Positions 31,801-38,990 are shown, numbered from the stretch's first letter. The stretch is DNA of 43,892 bases from Symsagittifera roscoffensis (GCF_963678635.1 NW_026971367.1:1-43892); one strand, 5' to 3'. The notes: a model not told the origin generated them from the letters alone. A program made the numbers and translations.

Positions 31801-32348
31801 AAACCGGAGAACTAGAGACAGAGGGCGAGAATGCTAAGAAACCACCTTTTGGACGAATCTTTGAATCGTATTTTGATCTCCCGAACCACTATTCGAACAA
31901 TATCGTTATAACGGACAGCGATTTCATACTCACGGAACGCACGTGCGCCATAGCGATAACTGCGGACGTAAGCTTCAAAACAGCACTAGCGGCCGACTTT
32001 AAAAGAGAGTACAAGAATATCGAGTTTTTGTGGAAACAGAGGCCGGGTGTAGGAGGAATGATAGCGTTGCCCCCCGTTGCATCACAGATACCAGGGAAAT
32101 ATTTGTGTTTTTTGGTTACGAAAGCTACTGATAGGCAACACGTGAATCCGGAGAGCTTGGTATTGGCCTTGACTCGACTTAGGGATTTCCTGGTTGAGAG
32201 AGGTGTGACCTCTCTCTCGTTGCCAGTTTATGATCCCAATAGAGGGAAGCTACACCCGAGAGAGTTGTACGCTCTTGTGCATGTGATATTTTCAGAGACT
32301 GACATAGAGGTTTACTTACATAAAAAATACTATCTGAGCATATGCTAA
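22866..32348 (+). CDS. gag-pol: Gag-Pol polyprotein of element B with C-terminal macro-like domain
   Basis: One 3160-aa ORF with no gag/pol frameshift. I use the first ATG (22866); the frame is open further upstream but has no ATG. Domains: Ser-rich and charged N-terminus; coiled coil about 292-415; Gag core about 503-708; two CX2CX4HX4C zinc knuckles (741-754, 793-806); aspartic protease DTGA at 1103-1106; RT with catalytic Asp 1523 and YVDD 1588-1591; RNase H with D1738, E1783, D1808, D1851; a linker with LSGE repeats; integrase with H2379-H2384-C2414-C2417 and D2445, D2504, E2540 (DD35E); a GPY/F module (GPF 2681-2683); an acidic linker; and a macro-domain-like module from about 3001 to the end. 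All key enzymatic residues are present. It should make capsids, copy RNA into cDNA and integrate it. Fusion of Gag and Pol implies protease maturation or another route to excess Gag, for which I see no signal. Confidence 0.95.
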   Translation: MQRRDSLGSTTKIPRLSKGSTRKFRTRRSQTSFSSASDAFAEDESTKGQPDLSVIEMKLRSEKNLDGNQRRSAEAEPASETLVDPFDEGERTLIRPDFEPDEVLEREEVERTEETSERSEVEPREEVLYRGMSKSETKSYKWRKEPSHLTSAHSSLAKQSNNAMMSSMSPGEEQTFSKAKKSWKSLYDERMASLPTVGLTSSDGYPEITHPDVNFTPCPRNDMSREASSASPTRPMSDGITMGASSTFDRLMTSMHKQKGGASSSTRLQPQLTSSSLGLTPPLGAAGDISDMFAGVMNGLDELRRDMTKRIDQVDERAHHGRENLKDELTHVKSQARFDQAQLIRDTDQCLAESLAQANKESEEREARMTREIERLLNDHDNTYAQTMTGLERRLDAKSDLMMRKLDAILNGNSWQEHSNSRERSRHANVGDGTGNSARAQQGSRTNYEHRNKERPRAAPQRPGWTNPVPSEADATPETRLPTVPQVSSVPDLTTVSQDTTMYASMFEPLNRSLETFITKLSKSTERGERSRRTLKKPKSYKDESDGCIDTWIEVMKLHFEEENLSKKQECSALTSNLEGTALNCVMAKRANERDSARKIFDILLNRFGSGVQGHQAMVKFEKRRQRDEESIDKFLDDLELLRRRSNPDERISERNLAIASKFMDGVRSEELKTMLATHFTLSLDQVPTPDDLRMKSREYLLIKPRAQNRYSNYGNYSGTNTGANSSWYKPRNDMDKRRSCANCGSMDHHVSACSAYKQNMKAIGYFLEDADATDEDHEEYVRGLIMKYGPRCFFCNLEGHFKSDCTQFWDAVADAKHPRHDEALSGVKASRARLMNEAESRRKETTPSTFTTKKVKTWPDEGVASNLETESSSPLKVDYGLAARTALQNVKQDLATKEVEQWVRSELESTDLRESLNVLSKTTRAEDEKEPKKQGLKLNVISGKTFGMTKAGTKIMSIISVAGHQVVKNLSEPSEITLVHLDIYADYLKEKDPKLDSRAVRALLTTGGPRLMKVDGHYIDVHGPYPILMNVDGINIYTKAHITDANDQVGRIYIGQEELKVRRIGHNAMLEQDAVHIGCEADLAAHVLDVQGRQLSVKGLLDTGAVVSVMPVKTWTDMGFERSDLIPTNIRLAAANQGAIYVSGRTPIISLQLGGRHLWMSFLVVENLDESDQFILGRDFVRNFDVTIDLNDGLIRIKDPERKYEKRPLNKILINQAKVPIFLDRKVRLKPNQAVVATFRMRNLNELSNDRQVCLVPNPNSKSSAILGRSFSLTQSGLCVSVLLNTEATTVTIQRGKKLGYALPLNTDFLSVENLKKFDVTKCPLHANQECIMKRVIELKSSRKLFSMKSETDDGLSSCSNFPERPTEAELAANRPVLPEIEHLKGKISDRELDSLRAVLDRNADVFSKHKADIGCCNFVEDEIEIEEGSVPHREGARRMTPNKSEACRKEIEMLMEYDMIEPSKSPWACGVVMAKKKGGQLRFCCDFRYLNAVTIKDAYPIPRIDESLSKLGDAKFFTTLDLGSAFWQVPLRKQDREKTGFACELGLFQWKRMPFGLCNATATFQRLMAQALTSVTKKYGNLIMCYVDDVVIATPTLEDHIERLEEVFSCMKQAGLKCKPSKCEILRDSIKYLGRLVDKHGVRPDPEAVEAVLTWKAPKTDTQLMSFLGFANYYREFIKGYADKIYPMQRLMRNKGKKFTWTDEAQVSFENIKRELCEAPVLGMPTEKGMFVLDTDASVVAISGILHQEQEWNGRTVLRPIAYGSKVLSDTEMKYGAPKAEMFAVITFVEKYRAYLGSAPFKLRVDNRALAWLKTYSMDQSYIGRWIVRLDGYHMIIEHRTRDKHQNADSLSKKTESYERLEEKQANQSEIKEGFSFLDKETYDKLPLTRWLDKSGHPIPGHPDLPVETAAEIKLLARGEPVPLDLLVRYNLVQQELTRLGINSIALLNKTVNVAPDVMGKLRDLLDREVNRHDREWMETMQRLTVTERTEKRPVSIRSRGVERDCRSIVNQLVTSMPKEVLLRTSFTEYGTSNQNQATEEVRIRSKSSFTRRVHFTDAKEEYEPSPDCSSMDETMSGESDTFEPVKDVSSDESDTFEPVQDDLSGERLTRPPRGRILSGESGSKRPMDRVLSGESRNISDNLEYDVEESVVSIGDSRPQSWDNTSETTSNSDVSEIAIHSLLVDWKQRGLDRETHQGPDRDRYTSDEEGTVVDNAADELELIAVSKRPTRLLPHGTVVRTNLEPSVQEATPLKKIWCVKLMDDAHAPEIMSGQMNVVKTYLKARYRLSDLLRAQRNDRMTSSLKRWIENGAPDKGDLEEDSYKILKQFYLKRKDLLYLNKDGIVACKRKEEDKVLYKYNSIVLPQLYQTELLFRSHDQMGHQGVDKVYNRIQKRFEWPGLKKACEKWIAACLSCQQAKDPRKLRFPLQSIESSGFNEVVQIDHQKICMTATGYNQVLVMIDHFTKYAEAAPCMTASAEETCDHLINVWIARHGCPITFQSDNGKAFVGDLTKELMKRSQVAQAHSTTYHPQTNGLVERQNRTLVSMLRVYCSRYMDDWDKHLPQVMGAYNSTEHSTTGISPHMMLTGHEKALPLTFFYPEYEGKRTAPQTYVRDVIRRQQDLNDLCRRNTQQAQIRQKRRFDKRTADAKAYSVGDYVWVFQEVVPPKGTKKLLKKWRGPFQITEVHQGGRFYRLSTGRAAHYENIKPHNASSEDWCIPADMQEGDYLIVDPACEVNERGTRDKNDGNEMVDNCDLPLDLELTERVEVDDETLPYAEEDWDCPEQTEIDKGIQPDFPLTMETRQSKRGKNQKKYNPYGEDFVVDRIVVSDVIDSLVGLDEVAMLEEIDLVNDMDQDWIDDQSEPEVEFEPEAEQTHEQELTNLRVLEWLHDLPTDPKETILTIQDVDRDGVKYISHDNTESNWVAPDGPLRVPQSNLGLLDSGRSTGTSMDIFVRGVGVGLTHTENLIIKKLKSARETGELETEGENAKKPPFGRIFESYFDLPNHYSNNIVITDSDFILTERTCAIAITADVSFKTALAADFKREYKNIEFLWKQRPGVGGMIALPPVASQIPGKYLCFLVTKATDRQHVNPESLVLALTRLRDFLVERGVTSLSLPVYDPNRGKLHPRELYALVHVIFSETDIEVYLHKKYYLSIC
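29097..29310 (+). repeat. LSGE repeats, 14-aa (42-nt) period, in Pol linker
   Basis: Five units between RNase H and integrase start at a 42-nt spacing. Four carry the DNA string TGTCCGGGGAG (29098, 29182, 29224, 29266), read as (L/M)SGE. The unit at 29140 is degenerate (SDE). Codon choice TCC-GGG-GAG is identical in all four although Ser and Gly have several codons. The remaining residues of each unit vary. Confidence 0.9.
31700..31748 (+). promoter_or_regulatory. 49-nt invariant block, candidate central polypurine tract (B)
   Basis: Identical over 49 nt to 8480-8528 of element A, while flanking coding sequence differs at many sites. It contains a 6-bp hairpin ATCGAC/GGGGAC loop/GTCGAT, a T-run, then TGTCCGGGGAG (31730-31740) and GTGGGGGTA. 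Here the 11-mer is read in another frame (FVRG) than in the LSGE repeats, so the constraint is on the nucleic acid. A T-run followed by a purine run, with the same 11-mer beside the 3' LTR, suggests a second plus-strand priming site. Confidence 0.65.
31866..32345 (+). other. Macro-domain-like module at Pol C-terminus
   Basis: Residues about 3001-3160 follow the order of small TARG1/OARD1 (Poa1p-like) macro domains. A short beta strand with ITAD precedes a helix TALAADFKREY. Then come GKYLCFLVTKAT, a helix ALTRLRDFLVERGV, the strand TSLSLPVYDP, RGKLHPRELYALVHVIF, and a final strand DIEVYLH. These match ADP-ribose-binding proteins segment by segment. The Gly-rich ribose loop (GAGIA type) is changed to FKTALA, and the catalytic Asp position of TARG1 appears to be Gly, so binding or hydrolase activity may be altered. 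Element A preserves the same module (about 8577-9132) intact despite many breaks elsewhere. Confidence 0.75.
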
Positions 32349-32790
32349 GAATTGCGCTCGGCGATAAGTGGTTTTTATTAAGTTGCTCGATAAGAATTAG
32401 AGTCAAGTTTTAGGTTAGGCTTTAGGTACAGTATTAGGAATTAGGTTTTTATATGATAGTATAGGTGTGTGATGTTTATGTGTTTATGTTATGTTATTGT
32501 TATGATATGTTTTATGTTTTTGTCATCAAGGTGACAGCGCTTATTCGTGCTGCTCTGACAAAGATAAAGGTGGACGATCCACCTTGGTGCTAAATTTTAA
32601 ATCAGAATTGTGAAGAGAATTTCAATGGAGAGTTTTAAAGAATTGATTGATGTTGCATCCAAAAATGATGGTTCTAAGTCGCGACCTGTTTTTTAGATCT
32701 TGATTGATCGAAAATTGTTTACTGAACACTGAATCAGAGGAGACAGAAAGAAATTACACGACACGACAAGAAGAATCAACACGAAAAGAA
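32349..32790 (+). other. Noncoding spacer before ORF2 (B) with splice-acceptor-like site
   Basis: 442 nt without a gene. It has GTTATGTT-like T/G/A repeats (about 32470-32520), also present in A's spacer. It then has TGTCA/TGACA around 32521-32536 and a perfect 8-bp hairpin, AAGGTGGA-CGA-TCCACCTT, at 32567-32585. At 32686-32696 CTGTTTTTTAG is followed by ATCTTGATTGATC. A has TTCTTTTCTAG followed by ATCCTGATTGATC at the same place, so the pyrimidine tract, AG and downstream bases are conserved in a diverged spacer. Confidence 0.7.
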
Positions 32791-34926
32791 ATGGGTGACA
32801 CTAACGAACTCATGGAATTCCTCTCAGCGAGTCTAGGAGCGACTCTAGACGAGATCTATCAGCGGCTGATCGATTGTGATTTTACACGAGAAGACCCGGG
32901 GTTGGCGATGTTTGTGGTCGCACTCCTCAATGCACTGGGAAGAGAGGGTCGAGGGAATCGCCCTACAGAAGTCGTGTTGATGTTGGCCTTCGGTGAGTCC
33001 GGGACCGCCGAGAGAGGCCGAAACCGATTGATGAGATGGAGGCGCGGAGAAATGTCTGGCCACGACCTGGCTCGTGAGCCAGGACTAGGTGAGCAAAGGG
33101 ACCACCGGCTAGGTGAGATGCCCTTGCCCGTCCAACCTGCGCAGCCACTCATTGGAGCGAAGAGACAACGTGATGGGCCAGGCCCGTCACACTCTGTCGA
33201 CTCTCCAACAGCTGCTCCTCCCCTAAAGAGAGTGAGAGTGAGCGAGATAGAGATCCAGACGTCGGAGACGATTGAGACACTGGAGAAGAAGGAGAGAGAT
33301 CAGAGTGAGCTGTGTGCCAAACTTCAGGAGTACAGGGCCACAGCTCGGGAGAGAGACGAATGGAAAACGAAATTTGAAGATCTGCAGGTGGCCTACAAGG
33401 AGGATGAGATAAAGCACCTGAAGGAGCTGTATATGGCGAAGGTGAGCCAAGTGTCACCGGAAATCCTGGCGAGCATGAGGTCCTCGGAGGGATCTAACGA
33501 CACACGCCCCAGGACAACCGCGCAGGAGCTGTGCGCATCGAGAGGACCTGAGGTTCTGGATTTGCGTGCATCAAAGGGGCCCGAGGCTCCTCAGCAGACA
33601 CGACCGTCTGCTTCGAGTCAGAGGTTTACGATACCAGACCCTTCTGACACCTATCTAGCTCCTCAATTTCAGGAATCGTTTAACCAAGTGGCCAGAGCCG
33701 CGATGGATGAGATCAACAGAGGCACTGAGCGGACACTGGCTAGGATCGTTCCTTCCCAGCGTCGTGATCATTCATCAAATAGCTCGGAGCGAGCAACCCG
33801 CTCGATAGCGTGTTCTGCGCCTGGTGGAGTCTTTGAGAAGTCTCGCGTGGTAGACATCAGGAAGAATCTGATGGCACGTCATCAGTTCACGCAAGTGCCA
33901 GCCGAGCATCCTCGAGCCTGCCTGAATGGCATGAGCTGGAACCCCGCCACGAATGACCAAGTAATTCCCCCAGGGAGTCGCCATTTGATCATTGGAGACA
34001 GTTTGGTGAGAGATCTGAATGAGATCTTCGTCTATGGTCATACTACCATTCTGTCCTTTGGAGGAGCCTCAGTGGCTCAGGTCATCAAAATGATGGAGTT
34101 CCAGAGCGAGGATCATTTGGATACATTAATAATAATGCTGGGGACCAATGACGTCTCGAGAGCCCCCGTGACTCCGGAGAACAAGTGGGAACCTCTATTG
34201 GTGTGTCTCTTGAACGAATTGAAAGAAAAGTACAGACCCAAACTCGTGATCCTGTGCACGATACCACCAAATCCTTTGGTGGGCACCATAGCTGCAGATT
34301 TCATGAATGGCAACGTGACGCGGTGGAATGAAATGACCCGCAGTCTGGTGAGAAACAACCCTGGCGAGTTGCGACTCCTGGATCTCGAAAATATGCTGCG
34401 CATGACTGACCACATCGCGCTCACTAAAGATGGAGTGCACTTCAATACCCAACGAGGGAGGCATTGGATTAATGATGTGTTTCAGACGCAATTGAGGGAA
34501 GCGGAGCAAGAGTCGAGGGCGACCGGTTCTTTGGCTCGGACCAATTCGACCGGAGGGAGTAGAATAAGGGCAACCGTGCCCGAATCCCTCGCCAACCGTC
34601 TAGGGCCCTTGGCAACGGAAACGGTTGGAGCCGCAACCGTCGCTCCGAGCTCGAACGTGAGAGACAGGCTAGGGACTGCTCCTCCTCCCAGGCCGCAATC
34701 GATTGGAAGCCGACTCGGCAGATCGGTGGAACAGAACAACAGGAATAACTCCCAGACCGCGTCTAGGAGGAACGATTCGCCTGCCACGACAAATCCTGCT
34801 TCGACAGCAGGACCGTCTACAAGTACCGTGCCAGCGGAGGGGATCGAATCAGGCAGCAGGCTGCTTTGGAATAGATCAGATCCTAGTCATTGGGGTCAGT
34901 ATATACGGACATGTCGGCGAAGTTGA
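32791..34926 (+). CDS. ORF2 of element B: SGNH/GDSL hydrolase protein
   Basis: 711 aa from the first ATG; A's ORF2 also starts with an ATG at the matching place. A conserved N-terminal segment (about 1-100) of unknown function is followed by a Pro-rich stretch and a coiled coil (about 148-220). The SGNH hydrolase domain is about 393-580: block I GDS (402-404, Ser404 nucleophile), a Gly in SFGGAS near 423, block III GTND (451-454), and block V DGVH (Asp547, His550). All four catalytic blocks are intact, predicting an esterase- or acetylesterase-like activity. A low-complexity Ser/Thr/Asn/Arg tail follows. SGNH/GDSL ORFs are known as captured genes in some LTR elements (bdelloid rotifers) and in CR1-type LINE ORF1s; the substrate is unknown. 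No signal peptide or membrane segment is seen, so it is not an obvious envelope. The stop overlaps ORF3. Confidence 0.9.
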   Translation: MGDTNELMEFLSASLGATLDEIYQRLIDCDFTREDPGLAMFVVALLNALGREGRGNRPTEVVLMLAFGESGTAERGRNRLMRWRRGEMSGHDLAREPGLGEQRDHRLGEMPLPVQPAQPLIGAKRQRDGPGPSHSVDSPTAAPPLKRVRVSEIEIQTSETIETLEKKERDQSELCAKLQEYRATARERDEWKTKFEDLQVAYKEDEIKHLKELYMAKVSQVSPEILASMRSSEGSNDTRPRTTAQELCASRGPEVLDLRASKGPEAPQQTRPSASSQRFTIPDPSDTYLAPQFQESFNQVARAAMDEINRGTERTLARIVPSQRRDHSSNSSERATRSIACSAPGGVFEKSRVVDIRKNLMARHQFTQVPAEHPRACLNGMSWNPATNDQVIPPGSRHLIIGDSLVRDLNEIFVYGHTTILSFGGASVAQVIKMMEFQSEDHLDTLIIMLGTNDVSRAPVTPENKWEPLLVCLLNELKEKYRPKLVILCTIPPNPLVGTIAADFMNGNVTRWNEMTRSLVRNNPGELRLLDLENMLRMTDHIALTKDGVHFNTQRGRHWINDVFQTQLREAEQESRATGSLARTNSTGGSRIRATVPESLANRLGPLATETVGAATVAPSSNVRDRLGTAPPPRPQSIGSRLGRSVEQNNRNNSQTASRRNDSPATTNPASTAGPSTSTVPAEGIESGSRLLWNRSDPSHWGQYIRTCRRS

Positions 34927-37900
34927 ATATGAATACCTTGACGTGTCGGGAGGATGCGATGAGAATGACTGGCGGTGAAAGTCCCACAGTGTCTCGACTT
35001 TATCGGATACCGGGTGTGGATTGGCTGCTAGCAGAGCAGGAGAAATTCAGCTCCTCGACCTCACTCCGACATGTAGACCTGGATGGATTACCTCATGACA
35101 ATACCTTTGGACCTTTAAACACGCGGTCGCTCACCGACGTTCGAGATAGGACCCGGGAAAGGACACCACCTGTGCGCAAGGGCAAGTTCCAGACGGAGAA
35201 CAAGCCCAATAACAAACATCACAAGATGTACAGACAATTCGCTAAACCACCCGGTCAGACGCCGGGCGAGTATTCGAGGGATTACCCCCGAACTACAACA
35301 GTGGTTGGAGACGATAAGAGATACGGGAACCTGAAGGCCCCAATAGGCGATGGCCTTTTTGCAGCTTATGACCCCTTGGACATGAAGGCTGCCAAATATC
35401 TGGTTGTGGCCGGCTCCGATTATCTCTACACGCCCCGTTCTCTATTCTGGCCCGATGTGATTTTCTTAACGGCGCCTAAACTGGACTGGGGACAGGCGAT
35501 AGGCATGATGATAAGTGTACGGAGAGTGGTCAGCATGGAGCCGCAGGTAATAGTGGTTGCAGGCTCAAATGATCATCTACAAAGCAGAGGCTTATTGTCA
35601 CGTCTGACGGATGGATCGATCCCGAGTAACGAAGTTATAGGGGAGGCGATAATGACACTGCTCTCGGCGATGGCCGAGGTAGAGGCAGCAGCAAGACAAC
35701 GTTTCACCATGAATGTGGTGAAGGTGATCTTCGTATTGTCACCAGGCTACGCTGCGTTGCCTGAACCCCTTCAATTTGTGTACACAATGGTCACGACGAT
35801 AGCAGAGGGGATATTTAACGTGATAATTCCTGCCCCAAACAGAGTGGTGGACCCGGACAATTACTATCCGTCCCGATCTGAGCTTCCCGCCGTTTGGGCT
35901 GACATCTCGAATGCCATACAGGGGCTCAGAGATTGTAGCACAACTCGGTTGGTGCTAGATGAAGTTCTGGGGTTGGAGCTGTCCAACTTCGCAAGATTAT
36001 TGAAGCTAAGACCAGGGGTAGGTGACGATCATCTATTAGTACAACAAGTGGCTGATGATCTCTGGTTCAGACAGATGGATCAGGCAGAGAATGAGCAGGG
36101 AAGGATGATCAGAAAGAACATGACGTCAGCAGAGGAGGACCTCATGGCAATGGCTTTGCGTACGAAGCCACACAACAATATATGGTTGTACCTGTCACCG
36201 AGGCTGTGCACCTTGGGTGAGGACGCGTTTGAGCATGCGCCGGCAATAATTAAAGAGATACATGCGTATCTGAAGACTCTACTTAATGCCCGGGAGTTGG
36301 CTGGAGGCAAGATGCTAAAACTAATGCAAGACGTAAACACGATGTCGCTGGATAAGTTCCAAGCTGACGTGCTGGCCACAAAGGCACAGTACGAACGATC
36401 AGATGCTATCTTGGGTGGAATGGGAGTGGGATGGACGCCATCTTTCCTATCAACGTGCTATCCGAGGGCATCTAGGAACCTGATCGCGAGTTTCGTCAAA
36501 GACATCAGGAAGTTGTCGATTGGCCTGGTGCTAGCCTTATACGTGACATTTGGTCATGAAAACTTTGTGAAAGGACCGGCAAACCTCTTTACCCAAGCAT
36601 TGGCCGATTTGAGATTGGATGGACTCCTGACTCTGATTGCCATGACCTATGGTCGACTGGGAGACTTGCTTGTGCTATTGCGTTACCCTGAACAACTACA
36701 GGGACCCAGTCGTGAGTTCAATGCACAGTTGGAAACTGCCTCGCTCAAGAAGATGAAAGACTGGAGGACTCTCCTACTTCAATACCTCTTGCAACAAAAC
36801 AGAAGCGTCACAGGAGAGGACAAAGTGGCGACGAACGCAAGCGAATGTAAGCAGTATTGTGGCATGCCCTTACTAACAGACTTAGCTGTCATGATGCGGA
36901 TTGATCCGTTGGCTCTGGTCCACGGACTGAGGGAATTCGTCACAGTGGTGTATGGACCGGTGATGTCCTTTGCGTTCCCGGATGTGCAAGTTAAAGCGTA
37001 CAGGAATTCAGTGTTGTACGTCAATCTGGTCTCAGTAGTGGATTGTTCCGTGCTGAATTGGGTAGAGCAGAGTGAACTGAGAAAGCTGGCTAGCGATGAT
37101 AGGCTATTCGGAAGAATAGCAGAGCCAGGTTGGGTGTTGATGGACTTCAACAACCACTTCAAATGCCGAATGGGCCGTGAGGATCTTTCCCACATCCAGT
37201 TTAACCCAAAACTCTGGAATTTGAGACCAGTGGTGAAAGATACAGGAGAGGCTGTGGTAGTACCTCAATTGCCGGGAGCCTATGCCCATGCGAAAGAGAA
37301 TCAACAAACATGGCTTCCTGGGTCCAGGCCGCTGCCGGACCAATGCCATCGATATCCACCGATAAGGAGGATGTTGTTGGGAGTCACATCTCCCATCATT
37401 GCCCCTCGTATCGGAGCAGCTCGTGACGCGGAGAAGAGAATGCTGAAGTGGAGTGGAGGGATGGAGCCTCGCTTCATCAGCTGGAATGCTGCCGCTGCGC
37501 ATACGTTTGACTTCTCATTCCCCGATGCCTGGAGCAGGAAAAAGATCAAGGCACTACCCTCCAGGAGACCAGAGGTCTCGGCTGAAACGTGGAACGAAGT
37601 ATATTCTTCAGCGGATGACTTATCGAGACTGAAGTGGTCAGGAGAAGCGAAAGTGGTGATGCTGGAGGTGGCAAGGGAGAGCAGAGGAGGCTCATATATA
37701 ACGATAGAGGACCTGGCCCCACATGGCGAGGAGTTGGTAGAGTTCCTGGTCGATGATGAATTGTTTTATCATGCAGGAGACATGGCCGTACCGGCTCGGC
37801 CGGATTCGGGCACAGACGCGCGACAAGGACCTTCGGGACCTAGGCCGAAACCTGATGCGGACGACGATGAATTGATGGATCAGGACGATAACGATGACGG

Positions 37901-38990
37901 GACCGGAAGTAAGACGGAGAAACCGGGAGAGACCGATCTAGGAGCGTTGGAAAGGGACTTGCTAGAATACCGGTTCAGTGAAGACGACGATGGGGAAGTC
38001 GATGGGAGTTTATTGCTAATGGCACCATCGTCCTTCATGTCTCCTACAAAGGAGGCGTCGGCCGATCTATCTCCGATAGACCCAATAAGCCAGGCTAGAG
38101 AGTGCCGAAGCAGGGATCCGCAGAAACTGCTTTATGAATCACCAAGGAGGAGGAAAATCGAAGAGTCAATGAAGATATCGTTCCTCAGCACATTACCAGA
38201 AGAAGAATGGGAAAGATATCAAATGGAGTTGGAAGGCAAGACAGGAGCAATCTGGAGCCGAGTAAACTTCATGGAGAAATCTTGGGACGTGATAAGGCGA
38301 TATGGGACGCAGTCCATAATGAAGGTGGGATTGAACCAACCGATCATGCGTGAGGTCCTGGAAAAAATAGTGAGCTCCATGGAGTCGGATGTTCTGACCG
38401 AGTCAGTAACAGAAGACAGTGCCGATGATCAGCATGTTGCAAAGAAATTACCTGTCAGACGAGCCAGGAAAGGGCTGAAGCGACTAAAAGGGAAGACAGG
38501 AAGTCGAGCCATGAACCCGAGAGTGGTGAAGTCAAGAGCCAACGCAGTGGTGACCTCTTTAACGAGCGCAGGTCGTTCAGGCGAGAGCGGGCAGGGAGAT
38601 AGTACAACACTGACAGGGGGAGAAAAAGAGAATCTGATACCCACTATGCTCTTGGCAGGTCTGACCGTAACCGCCACTAGATCGAAGAAGACGGCGCGAA
38701 CCCTGGCAGACACTAAGTTAGAAATGGAAGTCATCAGTCAATGTGGATCTGGAGGACTTGAAGATTATAGGCCCTCGCGAATCAACATGGCCAAGTTGAA
38801 ACTGGAAGGACAACTCGACGTGGTCGAGTACAGTCGAATAACTGTGCCGGAATCGGTCCACATGGGAGATCCGGCAGGGGGTTATGTGGAGATGTTGAAA
38901 GCGAGGAACTCCGCGAGAGGGCACCTGATGGCTTGGAGTGAAAAGCGGGCCATGCAAGAATATCTGAAAACGGCTTACGGAGAACTCTAA
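34911..38990 (+). CDS. ORF3 of element B: large protein with degenerate SGNH-like N-terminus
   Basis: 1359 aa from the first ATG (34911), which lies 16 nt inside the end of ORF2 in another frame. Residues about 160-385 follow the SGNH block order: VVAGSDYL at 168-170 for block I, VVAGSND at 218-221 for block III, DDH at 372-374 for block V. The Ser nucleophile position reads GSD rather than GDS, so catalysis is doubtful. From about residue 414 the protein aligns with A's ORF3 along its length (for example RTKP, AFPDV, LWNLRP). I recognise no family there. An acidic stretch near 980-1035 and a basic stretch near 1182-1213 are visible; no transmembrane segment is clear. Function unknown; a structural or nucleic-acid-associated role is only a guess. 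Confidence 0.88.
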   Translation: MSAKLNMNTLTCREDAMRMTGGESPTVSRLYRIPGVDWLLAEQEKFSSSTSLRHVDLDGLPHDNTFGPLNTRSLTDVRDRTRERTPPVRKGKFQTENKPNNKHHKMYRQFAKPPGQTPGEYSRDYPRTTTVVGDDKRYGNLKAPIGDGLFAAYDPLDMKAAKYLVVAGSDYLYTPRSLFWPDVIFLTAPKLDWGQAIGMMISVRRVVSMEPQVIVVAGSNDHLQSRGLLSRLTDGSIPSNEVIGEAIMTLLSAMAEVEAAARQRFTMNVVKVIFVLSPGYAALPEPLQFVYTMVTTIAEGIFNVIIPAPNRVVDPDNYYPSRSELPAVWADISNAIQGLRDCSTTRLVLDEVLGLELSNFARLLKLRPGVGDDHLLVQQVADDLWFRQMDQAENEQGRMIRKNMTSAEEDLMAMALRTKPHNNIWLYLSPRLCTLGEDAFEHAPAIIKEIHAYLKTLLNARELAGGKMLKLMQDVNTMSLDKFQADVLATKAQYERSDAILGGMGVGWTPSFLSTCYPRASRNLIASFVKDIRKLSIGLVLALYVTFGHENFVKGPANLFTQALADLRLDGLLTLIAMTYGRLGDLLVLLRYPEQLQGPSREFNAQLETASLKKMKDWRTLLLQYLLQQNRSVTGEDKVATNASECKQYCGMPLLTDLAVMMRIDPLALVHGLREFVTVVYGPVMSFAFPDVQVKAYRNSVLYVNLVSVVDCSVLNWVEQSELRKLASDDRLFGRIAEPGWVLMDFNNHFKCRMGREDLSHIQFNPKLWNLRPVVKDTGEAVVVPQLPGAYAHAKENQQTWLPGSRPLPDQCHRYPPIRRMLLGVTSPIIAPRIGAARDAEKRMLKWSGGMEPRFISWNAAAAHTFDFSFPDAWSRKKIKALPSRRPEVSAETWNEVYSSADDLSRLKWSGEAKVVMLEVARESRGGSYITIEDLAPHGEELVEFLVDDELFYHAGDMAVPARPDSGTDARQGPSGPRPKPDADDDELMDQDDNDDGTGSKTEKPGETDLGALERDLLEYRFSEDDDGEVDGSLLLMAPSSFMSPTKEASADLSPIDPISQARECRSRDPQKLLYESPRRRKIEESMKISFLSTLPEEEWERYQMELEGKTGAIWSRVNFMEKSWDVIRRYGTQSIMKVGLNQPIMREVLEKIVSSMESDVLTESVTEDSADDQHVAKKLPVRRARKGLKRLKGKTGSRAMNPRVVKSRANAVVTSLTSAGRSGESGQGDSTTLTGGEKENLIPTMLLAGLTVTATRSKKTARTLADTKLEMEVISQCGSGGLEDYRPSRINMAKLKLEGQLDVVEYSRITVPESVHMGDPAGGYVEMLKARNSARGHLMAWSEKRAMQEYLKTAYGEL

